A stretch of DNA of 64,000 bases from Dallia pectoralis (lineage: Eukaryota; Chordata; Actinopteri; Esociformes; Umbridae): NCBI GenBank assembly GCA_029465975.1, contig CM055742.1, positions 10,262,908 to 10,326,907 on the forward strand. The letters run 5' to 3'. The notes beneath the pieces were generated by a model, which saw nothing but the letters and a program-made list of their open reading frames with translations, ran no database searches and was not told the origin of the DNA. A program made the position numbers and the translations under genes. Of this stretch, positions 1 to 12,521 are shown piece by piece. Every line of letters begins with the position of its first letter. Within the stretch, counting starts at the first letter, position 1.

Positions 1-189
1 TTATAAAAAAATCTGTTTATCTACGTGTAAAGGCGGAAGTCTAGACAAAATCGTTTTCACCCTTTGATGAGAACATGTACTAACAATGTTTAAGTGAAAC
101 TAAATAATTTATTTGAGGAGTAATGTACGGTATGTAACATGAAGTTTAACTAAAAGTTGTGTAAAGATGTTGTTTTGTGTGTCTTTAAG

Positions 190-3100
190 GGGTTCAGCCC
201 CATGTACCCCCCTGCACAGCCCCAGCAGTGGAACGGTCCACCTCCCAACCCCACCCAGGACCCCATGTACCCCCCGGCACAGCCCCAGCAGTGGAACGGT
301 CCACCTCCCAACCCCACCCAGGACCCCATGTACCCCCCGGCACAGCCCCAGCAGTGGAACGGCCCAGAGCCTAGCCAGCCACTAAACCATCCTAGTGCAC
401 TTGCTATGGTAGGTCTTGTTATTCCAGAACCTCCCAGCACCCTCTTCTGGGACCACCACCATTCACAATTTGGTGAAAAATAAAATGTAACCAAGCCTTA
501 GTGAGTAAAGAAATCAGTGTGTCCAGTTCAAGGTTCTACTTCAGTCTACTATATTCTACTTGATGTTAGCTTACTGTAGTTTTATTTTACTCTGTAATGG
601 TCTTCATATACTCTACTACAGTCTACTCTATTATACTTGATGTTAGCTTACTCTAGTTTTATTTTACTCTATAATGGTCTTCATATACTCTACTACAGTC
701 TACTCTATTATACTTGATGTTAGCTTACTGTAGTTTTATTTTACTCTATAATGGTCTTCATATACTCTACTACAGTCTATTATACTTGATGTTAGCTTAC
801 TGTAGTTTTATTTTACTCTATAATGGTCTTCATATACTCTACTACAGTCTACTCTATTATACTTGATGTTAGCTTACTGTAGTTTTATTTTACTCTATAA
901 TGGTCTTCATATACTCTACTACAGTCTATTATACTTGATGTTAGCTTACTCTAGTTTTATTCTCTGTAATGGTCTTCATATACTCTACTACAGTCTATTA
1001 TACTTGATGTTAGCTTACTCTAGTTTTATTTTACTCTATAATGGTCTTCATATACTCTACTACAGTCTACTCTATTATACTTGATGTTAGCTTACTGTAG
1101 TTTTTATTTTACTCTGTAATGGTCTTCATATACTCTACTACAGTCTACTCTATTATACTTGATGTTAGCTTACTCTAGTTTTATTTTACTCTATAATGGT
1201 CTTCATATACTCTACTACAGTCTACTATATTCTACTTGATGTTAGCTTACTCTAGTTTTATTTTACTCTGTAATGGTCTGCATATACTCTACTACAGTCT
1301 ACTATATTCTACTTGATGTTAGCTTACTCTAGTTTTATTTTACTCTGTAATGGTCTGCATATACTCTACTACAGTCTACTATATTCTACTTGATGTTAGC
1401 TTACTCTAGTTTTATTCTACTCTGTAATGGTCTTCATATACTCTACTACAGTCTACTCTATTCTACTTGATGTTAGCTTACTCTAGTTTTATTCTCTGTA
1501 ATGGTCTTCATATACTCTACTACAGTCTACTCTATTATACTTGATGTTAGCTTACTGTAGTTTTATTTTACTCTATAATGGTCTTCATATACTCTACTAC
1601 AGTCTACTCTATTCTACTTGATGTTAGCTTACTCTAGTTTTATTTTACTCTATAATGGTCTTAGTTTACTCTACTACAGTCTACTATATTATACTTGATG
1701 TAAGCTTACTGTAGTTTTATTTTACTCTATAATGGTCTTCATATACTCTACTACAGTCTATTATACTTGATGTTAGCTTACTGTAGTTTTATTTTACTCT
1801 GTAATGGTCTTCATATACTCTACTGCAGTCTACTCTATTATACTTGATGTTAGCTTACTGTAGTTTTATTTTACTCTATAATGGTCTTCATATACTCTAC
1901 TACAGTCTACTCTATTATACTTGATGTTAGCTTACTGTAGTTTTATTTTACTCTATAATGGTCTTCATATACTCTACTACAGTCTATTATACTTGATGTT
2001 AGCTTACTGTAGTTTTATTTTACTCTATAATGGTCTTCATATACTCTACTACAGTCTACTCTATTATACTTGATGTTAGCTTACTGTAGTTTTATTTTAC
2101 TCTATAATGGTCTTCATATACTCTACTACAGTCTACTCTATTATACTTGATGTTAGCTTACTCTAGTTTTATTTTACTCTGTAATGGTCTGCATATACTC
2201 TACTACAGTCTACTATATTCTACTTGATGTTAGCTTACTCTAGTTTTATTCTACTCTGTAATGGTCTTCATATACTCTACTACAGTCTACTCTATTCTAC
2301 TTGATGTTAGCTTACTGTAGTTTTATTCTCTGTAATGGTCTTCATATACTCTACTACAGTCTACTCTATTATACTTGATGTTAGCTTACTGTAGTTTTAT
2401 TTTACTCTATAATGGTCTTCATATACTCTACTACAGTCTACTCTATTCTACTTGATGTTAGCTTACTCTAGTTTTATTTTACTCTATAATGGTCTTAGTT
2501 TACTCTACTACAGTCTACTATATTATACTTGATGTAAGCTTACTGTAGTTTTATTTTACTCTATAATGGTCTTCATATACTCTACTACAGTCTACTCTAT
2601 TATACTTGATGTTAGCTTACTGTAGTTTTATTTTACTCTATAATGGTCTTCATATACTCTACTACAGTCTATTATACTTGATGTTAGCTTACTGTAGTTT
2701 TATTTTACTCTATAATGGTCTTCATATACTCTACTACAGTCTACTCTATTATACTTGATGTTAGCTTACTGTAGTTTTATTTTACTCTATAATGGTCTTC
2801 ATATACTCTACTACAGTCTACTCTATTATACTTGATGTTAGCTTACTCTAGTTTTATTCTCTGTAATGGTCTTCATATACTCTACTACAGTCTATTATAC
2901 TTGATGTTAGCTTACTGTAGTTTTATTTTACTCTGTAATGGTCTTCATATACTCTACTACAGTCTACTCTATTATACTTGATGTTAGCTTACTCTAGTTT
3001 TATTTTACTCTGTAATGGTCTTCATATACTCTACTACAGTCTACTCTATTCTACTTGATGTTAGCTTACTGTAGTTTTATTTTACTCTAATGGTCTTCAT

Positions 3101-5912
3101 ATACTCTACTACAGTCTACTCTATTCTACTTGATGTTAGCTTACTCTAGTTTTATTTTACTCTGTAATGGTCTTCATATACTCTACTACAGTCTACTCTA
3201 TTATGCTTGATGTTAGCTTACTCTAGTTTTATTTTACTCTAATGGTCTTCATATACTCTACTACAGTCTACTCTATTATACTTGATGTTAGCTTACTGTA
3301 GTTTTATTTTACTCTGTAATGGTCTTCATATACTCTACTACAGTCTACTCTATTATACTTGATGTTAGCTTACTGTAGTTTTATTTTACTCTGTAATGGT
3401 CTTCATATACTCTACTACAGTCTACTCTATTATACTTGATGTTAGCTTACTCTAGTTTTATTTTACTCTATAATGGTCTTCATATACTCTACTACAGTCT
3501 ACTCTATTATGCTTGATGTTAGCTTATTGTAGTTTTATTTTACTCTGTAATGGTCTTCATATAGTCTACTACAGTCTACTTTATTATACTTGATGTTAGC
3601 TTACTGTAGTTTTATTTTACTCTATAATGGTCTTCATATACTCTACTACAGTCTACTCTATTATACTTGATGTTAGCTTACTCTAGTTTTATTTTACTCT
3701 ATAATGGTCTTCATATACTCTACTACAGTCTACTCTATTATACTTGATGTTAGCTTACTGTAGTTTTATTTTACTCTGTAATGGTCTTCATATACTCTAC
3801 TACAGTCTACTCTATTATACTTGATGTTAGCGTACTGTAGTTTTATTTTACTCTGTAATGGTCTTCATATACTCTACTACAGTCTACTCTATTATACTTG
3901 ATGTTAGCTTACTCTAGTTTTATTTTACTCTATAATGGTCTTCATATAATCTACTACAGTCTACTCTATTATACTTGATGTTAGCTTACTCTAGTTTTAT
4001 TTTACTCTATAATGGTCTTCATATACTCTACTACAGTCTACTCTATTATACTTGATGTTAGCTTACTCTAGTTTTATTTTACTCTATAATGGTCTTCATA
4101 TACTCTACTACAGTCTATTATACTTGATGTTAGCTTACTGTAGTTTTATTTTACTCTGTAATGGTCTTCATATACTCTACTACAGTCTACTCTATTATAC
4201 TTGATGTTAGCTTACTCTAGTTTTATTTTACTCTATAATGGTCTTCATATACTCTACTACAGTCTATTATACTTGATGTTAGCTTACTGTAGTTTTATTT
4301 TACTCTAATGGTCTTCATATACTCTACTACAGTCTACTCTATTCTACTTGATGTTAGCTTACTGTAGTTTTATTTTACTCTGTAATGGTCTTCATATACT
4401 CTACTACAGTCTACTCTATTATACTTGATGTTAGCTTACTGTAGTTTTATTTTACTCTGTAATGGTCTTCATATACTCTACTACAATCTACTCTATTATA
4501 CTTGATGTTAGCTTACTCTAGTTTTATTTTACTCTATAATGGTCTTCATATAATCTACTACAGTCTACTCTATTATGCTTGATGTTAGCTTACTGTAGTT
4601 TTATTTTACTCTGTAATGGTCTTCATATACTCTACTACAGTCTACTCTATTATACTTGATGTTAGCTTACTGTAGTTTTATTTTACTCTATAATGGTCTT
4701 CATATACTCTACTACAGTCTACTCTATTATACTTGATGTTAGCTTACTGTAGTTTTATTTTACTCTATAATGGTCTTCATATACTCTACTACAGTCTACT
4801 CTATTATACTTGATGTTAGCTTACTGTAGTTTTATTTTACTCTGTAATGGTCTTCATATACTCTACTACAGTCTACTCTATTATACTTGATGTTAGCTTA
4901 CTCTAGTTTTATTTTACTCTATAATGGTCTTCATATAATCTACTACAGTCTACTCTATTATACTTGATGTTAGCTTACTCTAGTTTTATTTTACTCTATA
5001 ATGGTCTTCATATACTCTACTACAGTCTACTCTATTATACTTGATGTTAGCTTACTGTAGTTTTATTTTACTCTATAATGGTCTTCATATACTCTACTAC
5101 AGTCTACTCTATTATACTTGATGTTAGCTTACTGTAGTTTTATTTTACTCTGTAATGGTCTTCATATACTCTACTACAGTCTACTCTATTATACTTGATG
5201 TTAGCTTACTCTAGTTTTATTTTACTCTATAATGGTCTTCATATACTCTACTACAGTCTATTATACTTGATGTTAGCTTACTGTAGTTTTATTTTACTCT
5301 AATGGTCTTCATATACTCTACTACAGTCTACTCTATTCTACTTGATGTTAGCTTACTGTAGTTTTATTTTACTCTGTAATGGTCTTCATATACTCTACTA
5401 CAGTCTACTCTATTATACTTGATGTTAGCTTACTGTAGTTTTATTTTACTCTGTAATGGTCTTCATATACTCTACTACACTCTACTTTACTTTACTGTAT
5501 CCTAATCAACCCTTCCATGTCATTTACGAGACCTCTATTCTACTTCACCCCGAAACGTTGTTTGTGTCCATGTGTGCTCTATCGCTAAACTGTGTGTGTG
5601 TTTCAGGGGTACACACCAGTGACCTACAACGCCCTATCTTCTGGCGAAGAGATAAAGATGGCGAACAGATTTCCAGCGGATCCCCTCCTCCCCGCACAAC
5701 CCCCCCCAGGTCAGTTCTCCTCAAACTCTACTCCGCGTATGCACGGTTTCATACACTCACGGACACACTCTCATACGTGTTTTTTTCTACCCCAGGTGTC
5801 TGGTCCTGAGGCACCGGTCCCCCCGCCCTACTATGACGGCCTGCAATCCACAGGAGGAGCCTACCAGTTTAATGTGGACACAGGAAAGAACACCGCCAAC
5901 AACTACCTGTAG
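190..5912 (+). CDS. Unidentified proline-rich protein, C-terminal three exons (partial)
   Basis: Three coding exons are visible: 190-408, 5607-5709 and 5796-5912, ending in TAG. The splice sites are tttaag before 190, GTAGGT after 408, tttcag before 5607, GTCAGT after 5709 and ccccag before 5796. The first exon encodes three near-identical tandem copies of a 22-23 residue unit containing MYPPAQPQQWNG and PPPNPTQDP. The last exon has a PPPYY motif, a candidate WW-domain ligand, and ends in NTANNYL. The 103-nt middle exon puts the last exon out of frame by one base. A run of eight C at 5700-5707 just before the donor is the likely place of a one-base error or real frameshift, because seven C would keep the frame. 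Upstream exons are outside the window. I do not recognise the family. A cytosolic tail of a membrane protein is possible, but that is a guess. Confidence 0.6.
536..5490. repeat. 77-bp AT-rich minisatellite, about 65 copies
   Basis: Tandem units of about 77 bp fill nearly the whole intron 409-5606. Each unit contains CTTGATGTTAGCTTACT, AGTTTTATTTTACTCT and GGTCTTCATATACTCTACTA. Common variants lack 5 bp (72-bp units without one CTACT), lack TTTTA, or swap CTGTAG/CTCTAG. Blocks of several units recur in the same order (for example near 1500-1900 and 2300-2700), suggesting higher-order duplication. Short open frames inside it (for example 863-1084) are not genes. Confidence 0.97.
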
Positions 5913-6909
5913 AGGGCTGTCTTTAGAGACCGATACAATCACTCGTCAAACATTTATAATTTAGTGTGCCGGCGACACCACTAGGGGGCGCCGTTGTAGA
6001 CAGATTTGGGTAAATATCGGTTCCATTTTATGGCTACATGTTGATAAAATCTCGGGAAATCACGAAAGGGATTAGTGGATTTCTAAATAGTCAACACAAG
6101 GTATAGAAAAGCATACTGGTATTTAGCCCACTGTTGTGTCAGGTTATGTCAATATATATTCTCAAGTCCAATCTTTTACCTCAAAAAAGCTGGAGTTCTT
6201 AGGGGACATGTATTTAACAGCATTCAAACATTTCTCAATTGTTATGACCTGGCCTTGTCTGACAGGAAAACGTCCCCCACATCTTTACACCATCAACCTT
6301 TACTTTTGACACCAGTCAGGCTTTACACCACCACCATGAACCTGTACTGTTGACACCAGTCAGAACTTTACACCACCACCATCAACCTTTACTGTTGGTT
6401 GACACCAGTCAGGCTTTACACCACCACCATCAACCTGTACTGTTGACACCAGTCAGGATGTAGCATTGGACTCCAAAGCCTAACCTGCCATTAGCACAAC
6501 TTTTTTTACCCCTGTTGTCCAGGTTTGACAACCATTTGTCCCCCGGGAGCTATTTTAGCCGATTGTTGCAGGGCCTTACAAGGAAAGTCATCTTGTGCCT
6601 TCACTGGTGCCTTCACTGGTGCCTTCACAGATGCCTCTTCACACCACTGTTGTCGCGTCCCAGTTTCTGTCCTGCCAGTTAGTGCGATTAATTCTCCTGC
6701 CACCTCTGTCGTCAAGAGGCTGTTTTCACTCTCAGGATTTCCTCTTGCTGAAAGTTTTTAGTTTGTTGTGGCCTACTCGGGAAAACACCAGACGCTCCTG
6801 TGAAAAAATCTGAGATGGGTCTTAGAAAAGCGCCACATAAATATATAATGAATCGTACAATGCTCAAACCCACTTAGGGCACTTGTTTGGCCCATTCATG
6901 TATATTTAC
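5913..6909. other. Non-coding sequence downstream of the proline-rich gene
   Basis: Presumed 3' UTR and intergenic sequence. It holds a four-copy tandem repeat at 6284-6459, annotated separately, and a short 12-bp triplication (CTTCACTGGTGC type) around 6597-6630. I see no further exon and no clear AATAAA near the stop codon. Confidence 0.5.
6284..6459. repeat. Four-copy tandem repeat, 38-48 bp units
   Basis: Each unit starts TTTACACCA(CCACCA) and ends GACACCAGTCAGG, with CAACCTGTACTGTT or a close variant in the middle. The copies differ by small indels in the CCA run and in the GTTG segment. Confidence 0.85.
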
Positions 6910-7893
6910 TATGGCCGTCAATTTATTTTAAAAAATTAACTAATTAATCGCACAATCCTGTGATTAATCGCGATTAATCGCATTTTCCCCAAGTTGTTTG
7001 AAACAATTAAATAAATCAATTAACACAATGAAGTATATTTTAAATACATTATTTTATGATAGTCTCTCCTGTGAACAATACAGAATAGTCATTCTTATCA
7101 AATATAAACAAAGTGTTGAAGTGCAAGTTATATATTTAAACCCTGAAGGTTATCAAAAATACTGGATCATCTTGGCAATAGTCCAAATGAAATAAAACAT
7201 TTTCAAAAACAAAATGACAAAGTGTAAGGTGAAACCATCAATGTCAAAGATAGATTATTTTAGAATTTAAGCCTATAGGCCAAAATAATTGCACTATATG
7301 TAAAGATGCCAGATTAATTTTAAAGAAGTCTATAACAGCCTTTGTAATATGAATGACAAACAGAATGAAGTTAAATTAAGTTTTGTGATGTCGGGTTGGT
7401 TAGGGTCTCCATGAGAGTGACGTTCTCTGCTTTCTCCAGCAGGTTATGTCTCAAAACAATTGTTTTAGAGGGTAGATTGTATGATGGGGATCCCAATGCA
7501 ATTGGAATGATTTATTTCAGTCCCTCGTCTTCTACTGTGTTTATTGGCCGGCAGTTTCTCTCTATTTATCTAAAACATCGGTTAACAGTTACTTGTTTGG
7601 TCAAAAGCCCGATTTGGCGCACATTACTGCAGTAACGCGGATTGGCGGATTGCAACATCAATAATGACCGGGTGTTTCTGTCCTATAGACTCTCTAGTAA
7701 CGTAAATAATGACCCTGTGTTTTGCTTTTATATGATAAACTAAAGACGAGCTGCTTCTATGGTATTTGAATTCGGCTTTGCAAACCGAAACCGAAACTTA
7801 ATAAAGTGGTGCGTTAATTGCGTTAAATTATTTTAACGCGTTAAACATGTGAAATTAACGCATCAGATTAACGCGTTAAATATCACAGCCCTA
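6910..7893. mobile_element. hAT-type DNA transposon, non-autonomous, 984 bp
   Basis: The element is bounded by a perfect 8-bp direct repeat ATATTTAC at 6902-6909 and 7894-7901, the target-site duplication length of hAT transposons. The ends are imperfect inverted repeats: TATGGCCGTCAA on the left and, read inward on the other strand, TAGGGCTGTGATA on the right. Subterminal sequence is rich in GATTAATCGCGATTAATCGC on the left and AACGCGTTAA on the right. No transposase frame is visible, so it needs a transposase in trans. Confidence 0.85.
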
Positions 7894-8488
7894 ATATTTA
7901 CTGAATGCCTGCTTTATATAGCAAAGTCCTCTGACTCACAGTCTGTACTTGCATCTTCCAGATAGGTTGATGTACCTGATAAACTGGCCACGGAGTATAC
8001 ATTTAAATTTAGCCACAAATGCCTTTAAGTACCAAATATAGTCGTTTTCTGCATGATTGTTGAACGTTGTAGTACCACATATGAAACTAGTTTTATTTCT
8101 CGTGTATATGTACTGTTTTGCCGGCTTAGTAATGAATTGCAGTCTGCGTCTCCTTCAGTAATGCATTGTAGCGTGCTTTAGGGAAGCAAACGTCTTCATC
8201 ATTTATAAGAAGGTAAATGTTGGCAGTTAAATAAGTCATATTTAATGGTTTGAAAATTTTTACGGAGCAATTTTGTAACAGGTAACATTAGCTGTACTGA
8301 CATTAACGTTTGGAACTGGTTATTTCTTGGGGCCTTATGAATATTTTCCATCATAATAATCATAGCCAGAACCATTTTTTTAACCACAGGATCTGACTCA
8401 GAAACTCTCAGGACCTTAGTTTCTTCTGACCTTCATCAGGCCTTTGCATCATAGCTAGCTTTCTTTCAACCAAGCTAGCTCTTTTTTT

Positions 8489-8490
<2 letters not shown>
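7894..8490. other. Intergenic sequence, nothing recognised
   Basis: After the right-hand target duplication of the hAT element there is ordinary AT-rich sequence up to a CA microsatellite. The short open frame at 8199-8387 (-) has no features supporting a gene. Confidence 0.4.

Positions 8491-8523
<33 letters not shown>
8491..8523. repeat. (AC)n microsatellite
   Basis: An uninterrupted AC dinucleotide run of about 16 units. Confidence 0.97.
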
Positions 8524-8525
<2 letters not shown>

Positions 8526-8616
8526 CCCAGTTCCAACATGAACAGCGCTACTCTTAGAATGAGCCCACTGGAAACTGAAGATGTATGCAGGGATTTAAAA
8601 AATACAATAGATTTGA

Positions 8617-8684
8617 ATGTGTGTATCCAGTGTGTATCCAGTGTGTATCCAGTGTGTATCCAGTGTGTATCCAGTGTGTATCCA
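8617..8684. repeat. 11-bp tandem repeat, six copies
   Basis: Six near-perfect copies of GTGTATCCAGT lie just upstream of the 54-bp array. Confidence 0.92.
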
Positions 8685-8706
8685 ATGCTCTGTGAATTAT
8701 GGTCGG

Positions 8707-9926
8707 TGACTGAATTTATTCAGAGGTCAACACTATTGTCTCCTGTATACCACTGGTATATGACTGAATTTATTCACAAGTCAACACTATTGTCTCCAGT
8801 ATACCACTGGTATATGACTGAATTTATTCAGAGGTCAACCCTATTGTCTCCTGTATACCACTGGTATATGACTGAATTTATTCAGAGGTCAACACTATTG
8901 TCTCCAGTATACCACTGGTATATGACTGAATTTATTCAGAGGTCAACACTATTGTCTCCAGTATACCACTGGTATATGACTGAATTTATTCACAAGTCAA
9001 CACTATTGTCTCCAGTATACCACTGGTATATGACTGAATTTATTCAGAGGTCAACACTATTGTCTCCTGTATACCACTGGTATATGACTGAATTTATTCA
9101 GAGGTCAACACTATTGTCTCCTGTATACCACTGGTATATGACTGAATTTATTCAGAGGTCAACACTATTGTCTCCTGTATACCACTGGTATATGACTGAA
9201 TTTATTCAGAGGTCAACACTATTGTCTCCTGTATACCACTGGTATATGACTGAATTTATTCAGAGGTCAACACTATTGTCTCCTGTATACCACTGGTATA
9301 TGACTGAATTTATTCAGAGGTCAACACTATTGTCTCCTGGTTACCACTGGTATATGACTGAATTTATTCAGAGGTCAACACTATTGTCTCCAGTATACCA
9401 CTGGTATATGACTGAATTTATTCAGAGGTCAACACTATTGTCTCCAGTATACCACTGGTATATGACTGAATTTATTCAGAGGTCAACACTATTGTCTCCA
9501 GTATACCACTGGTATATGACTGAATTTATTCAGAGGTCAACACTATTGTCTCCAGTATACCACTGGTATATGACTGAATTTATTCAGAGGTCAACACTAT
9601 TGTCTCCTGTATACCACTGGTATATGACTGAATTTATTCAGAGGTCAACACTATTGTCTCCTGTATACCACTGGTATATGACTGAATTTATTCAGAGGTC
9701 AACACTATTGTCTCCAGTATACCACTGGTATATGACTGAATTTATTCAGAGGTCAACCCTATTGTCTCCTGTATACCACTGGTATGACTGAATTTATTCA
9801 GAGGTCAACACTATTGTCTCCAGTATACCACTGGTATATGACTGAATTTATTCAGAGGTCAACACTATTGTCTCCTGGTTACCACTGGTATGACTGAATT
9901 TATTCAGAGGTCAACACAATTGTCTC
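8707..9926. repeat. 54-bp minisatellite, about 22 copies
   Basis: The unit begins TGACTGAATTTATTCAGAGG and ends ATACCACTGGTATA. Because 54 is divisible by 3, frame is kept and an open frame of 434 codons (8487-9791) results, with repeating TEFIQRSTLLSPVYHWYM. It has no splice context, signal peptide or non-repetitive domain, and the last units contain indels that break the frame. I treat it as a non-coding minisatellite. Confidence 0.96.
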
Positions 9927-10487
9927 ACGTTTGCTATAGGTTGTTACAACGAACTGCTACGATGTTTGCTGAAGCTTCTCGACTACCATTTCGTTGGTTG
10001 TGTCTGTTACCAGTTCCTCAACACGTTACTCATCTTGTTGCTCCATGTTCCGAATACTTGTTTATTTTTACATTTTGTTGCCTCGATGGTCAAGCGTGAA
10101 CGTTCTGAGTAACTTTTGAAAAGGTGCTTCTAACATGCGCGACCCCGTTTAAAAAAAATAAAATAATCATCTGCAAATGACAATGGAGGTTATACGAAGT
10201 ATGATGTGTCTGATGTGGAACTTGAATATTGGTTTTGTTATTATGCACCGTAAGCCACTCTAAATGTATTTCGCCATAGCAGGAGCTGCAAATGTATATG
10301 ATCTATTAATACTGATAGTTAGAAACTATGTATGACATGCTGTTACACAACTCAATAAATAGAAAAGAGAAAACTATACTTCTATGTGTCTATATGTCTG
10401 GTATTTACCCTTCAGGTAAGGAGTTCTGCAATCAATTCTGTTTATCACACAAAAGATAAGAGGTCTTTGTGAAAAAACGCAAAAGCT
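9927..10487. other. Intergenic sequence between the 54-bp array and TMEM109
   Basis: No gene is seen. A plus-strand AATAAA is present at 10354-10359, but no plus-strand gene can be assigned to it. Confidence 0.4.
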
Positions 10488-10493
10488 TTTATT
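10488..10493 (-). terminator. Candidate polyadenylation signal of TMEM109
   Basis: TTTATT on the plus strand reads AATAAA on the minus strand, about 110 bp downstream of the TMEM109 stop codon. Placement is plausible; use is inferred. Confidence 0.5.
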
Positions 10494-10604
10494 ATTTTAA
10501 GTCATAACAGAACACATTAAAAAACAAAAAATATTTTCTTTACTATGTACAGCAATGTTAAGGCCACAACCCCTAGGCCCAGATTATGTAAGTATGTATG
10601 TAAA

Positions 10605-12521
10605 TTAAGACCGCCTGTCCCCAATCGCCCCAATCATCCTCTCCATGTCTTTCACTCGTTTTTCCAGCACCCTTACATAATTTTCCATGTCGTCAGTGCT
10701 CCTGCCCCTGGCTGGCCCAATACCCAATAGGACGCAGACACACACCAGGCCGGCCAATCGCAGCGCAGTAGTCTCGGTTTCAGCTCCGCGATCACTCAGA
10801 ATCCAGCCGAACAGACCTAGGACCACACCCAGTTTCAGAAGCCACAGGACCCGCCTCAGAGTGGACGCCACCAATCGGAATGCCAGAGAGAGAAGCCAGT
10901 AGCCAATGAGAGCCAATAGAAGCCACTGACTGACGTAGATGACAGCCTCTGGGGTGACATTCTTAAATGGAAATTCAACTGGAGAAAAACAGAGATGTGT
11001 CATGCTTACAGTTCCTGTTCGGTCCTTTACTCCACTCAAGACATGGAACAAACTCACTTCGTTGTTATATGCTGCAAGTTAATATAACAAAGTTGTTTGC
11101 TGTTTTAGTCTACCACTGGCAATGGCGAAATATGAAGCCAATATTTCTTGTCATTTAATGTCAGACTTGGATCCGGATTTGTGTTGTCAGTATGTCTACA
11201 GGGAACCTGGTATAATGGAGGCCATTGTGTTTATTGTATGGAGTAGTTTTGTAAAGACCAATGAATAAAAGATGTTGGGTTTTGCTATTGGACAGTCGTC
11301 CCATTCTGAAACATAATGTGAGGATTAGGTCAGCTGTCCATTAGGTTTTAGATCAGATCTTTACCGTCCGGTCCTGCTGCTTTCAGGAGTTGGGTGACGT
11401 ATTTCATAATCACATTTGCTCCACTGGCCATTGCCTCAGCCAAATATCCAACGCCCAGGAAGAAACACTAAGAGAAAGAGAACATCTATTAACATTTTAT
11501 TTAAATTTCTGAGAATTTATTTCACTTTGTATATAATATATAAAAAATGTGAGATCTCATCTCATCTCATCTCATCTGTGAGATATATCTCAAATTGACC
11601 CCTTGCCCTCCACACGTTGCATGTTTTGACTCTCCCATTTGCTGAAATGAGTCTCGGAGGAGGCGCCTTCCAGCAAGTGTGCAAAATGAACTTGAGGGAA
11701 GGCATACATTCACACAAGGGTGTAAGATGTAAAAATAAAAACAATGGATAGGCATGACCAGTTAGGTGACATGCATTTGTGTCAGATCTGACATGACACG
11801 TGTAGTGTAGGCTACAAAATAAATCTCTTACTTATGTTAATTTCTACTGAAACAATAGGAGGGATTTGATTGACTGTTTGAAATGTATGATATATATATT
11901 TATTTATATACTGATCTCCTTATTGCTCTGTATGTCCATCGCACAGTACATTTCGTAACCAACACGTGACCAGGGAGGGGCCGGTTTGTGATTTACCGAT
12001 AATATCGCGAGATTCCCGAACACAGTTCCTCGCCTGAATGTAGGCTGAATTCCCCCTTGTGTGACACTGGTTATTTACATTTTTATACAGTCTATGGTCA
12101 TTTAACATTCTGCATTGTATTTACAGCTGTACATATGTTTTCTATACACCCTTATACTGGATAAATGGATTATGTTGCCATGTTTAAAAAACATATAGTA
12201 AAGATTAGTGTTGGGCAGAATTTACCCGTGATACAGTGCGGGTTTGAACATCTCAAACCAAACAACTAGGTGACACCAAACATCTCCGTGTTAACCACTA
12301 AGCAGTGCAACACTATTTCACCTCCTTACCTTTCGAGCCGAGTCAACTGACCGCGCACCTATCAGGGTGACCAGGCACCGGTGCGCCTCCTCGGACAGAT
12401 CTCCCAGTGTCTCCCGAAGACCCCGCGTCACGCCCGGGGGAAAAAAAGTATCTCCCGAGCAACTAAGTATCACGGTGCTCAGCACACACAACCTGAACAC
12501 GTCGGTCGTTTCCCCGAACAT
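10605..12521 (-). CDS. tmem109: TMEM109 (mitsugumin-23) orthologue
   Basis: Three exons join in frame: 12521-12330 (ATG, 64 codons), 11467-11365 (103 nt) and 10978-10605 (TAA), giving 222 residues against about 243 in human. Donors are GTAAGG and GTAAAG, and acceptors are ctcttag and ctccag. Residues 1-24 look like a signal peptide. Later come hydrophobic segments around VIYVSQWLLLALIGYWLLSL, VLWLLKLGVVLGLFGWIL and LRLAGLVCVCVLLGIG, then a short C-terminal coiled coil (MENYVRVLEKRVKDMERMIG). The YWLLSL and LWxLKLxxxLxxF patterns match the known family, which forms a cation-conducting channel-like protein in ER and nuclear membranes. TMEM109 sits next to TMEM132A in human; here they are about 46 kb apart and on opposite strands. 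Confidence 0.9.
11552..11577. repeat. (CATCT)n pentanucleotide repeat
   Basis: Five tandem CATCT units lie in TMEM109 intron 1. They resemble the GATGA tail of the LINE at 29184, but no LINE sequence adjoins them. Confidence 0.85.

Noticed and set aside
8487..9791. 434-codon open frame of TEFIQRSTLLSPVYHWYM repeats
   Set aside because: It is the 54-bp minisatellite read in frame; no unique domain, promoter or splice context, and terminal units break the frame.
11552..11577. Possible 3' tail of a minus-strand RTE-like LINE
   Set aside because: The CATCT repeat resembles the GATGA tail, but no LINE 3' end sequence adjoins it.
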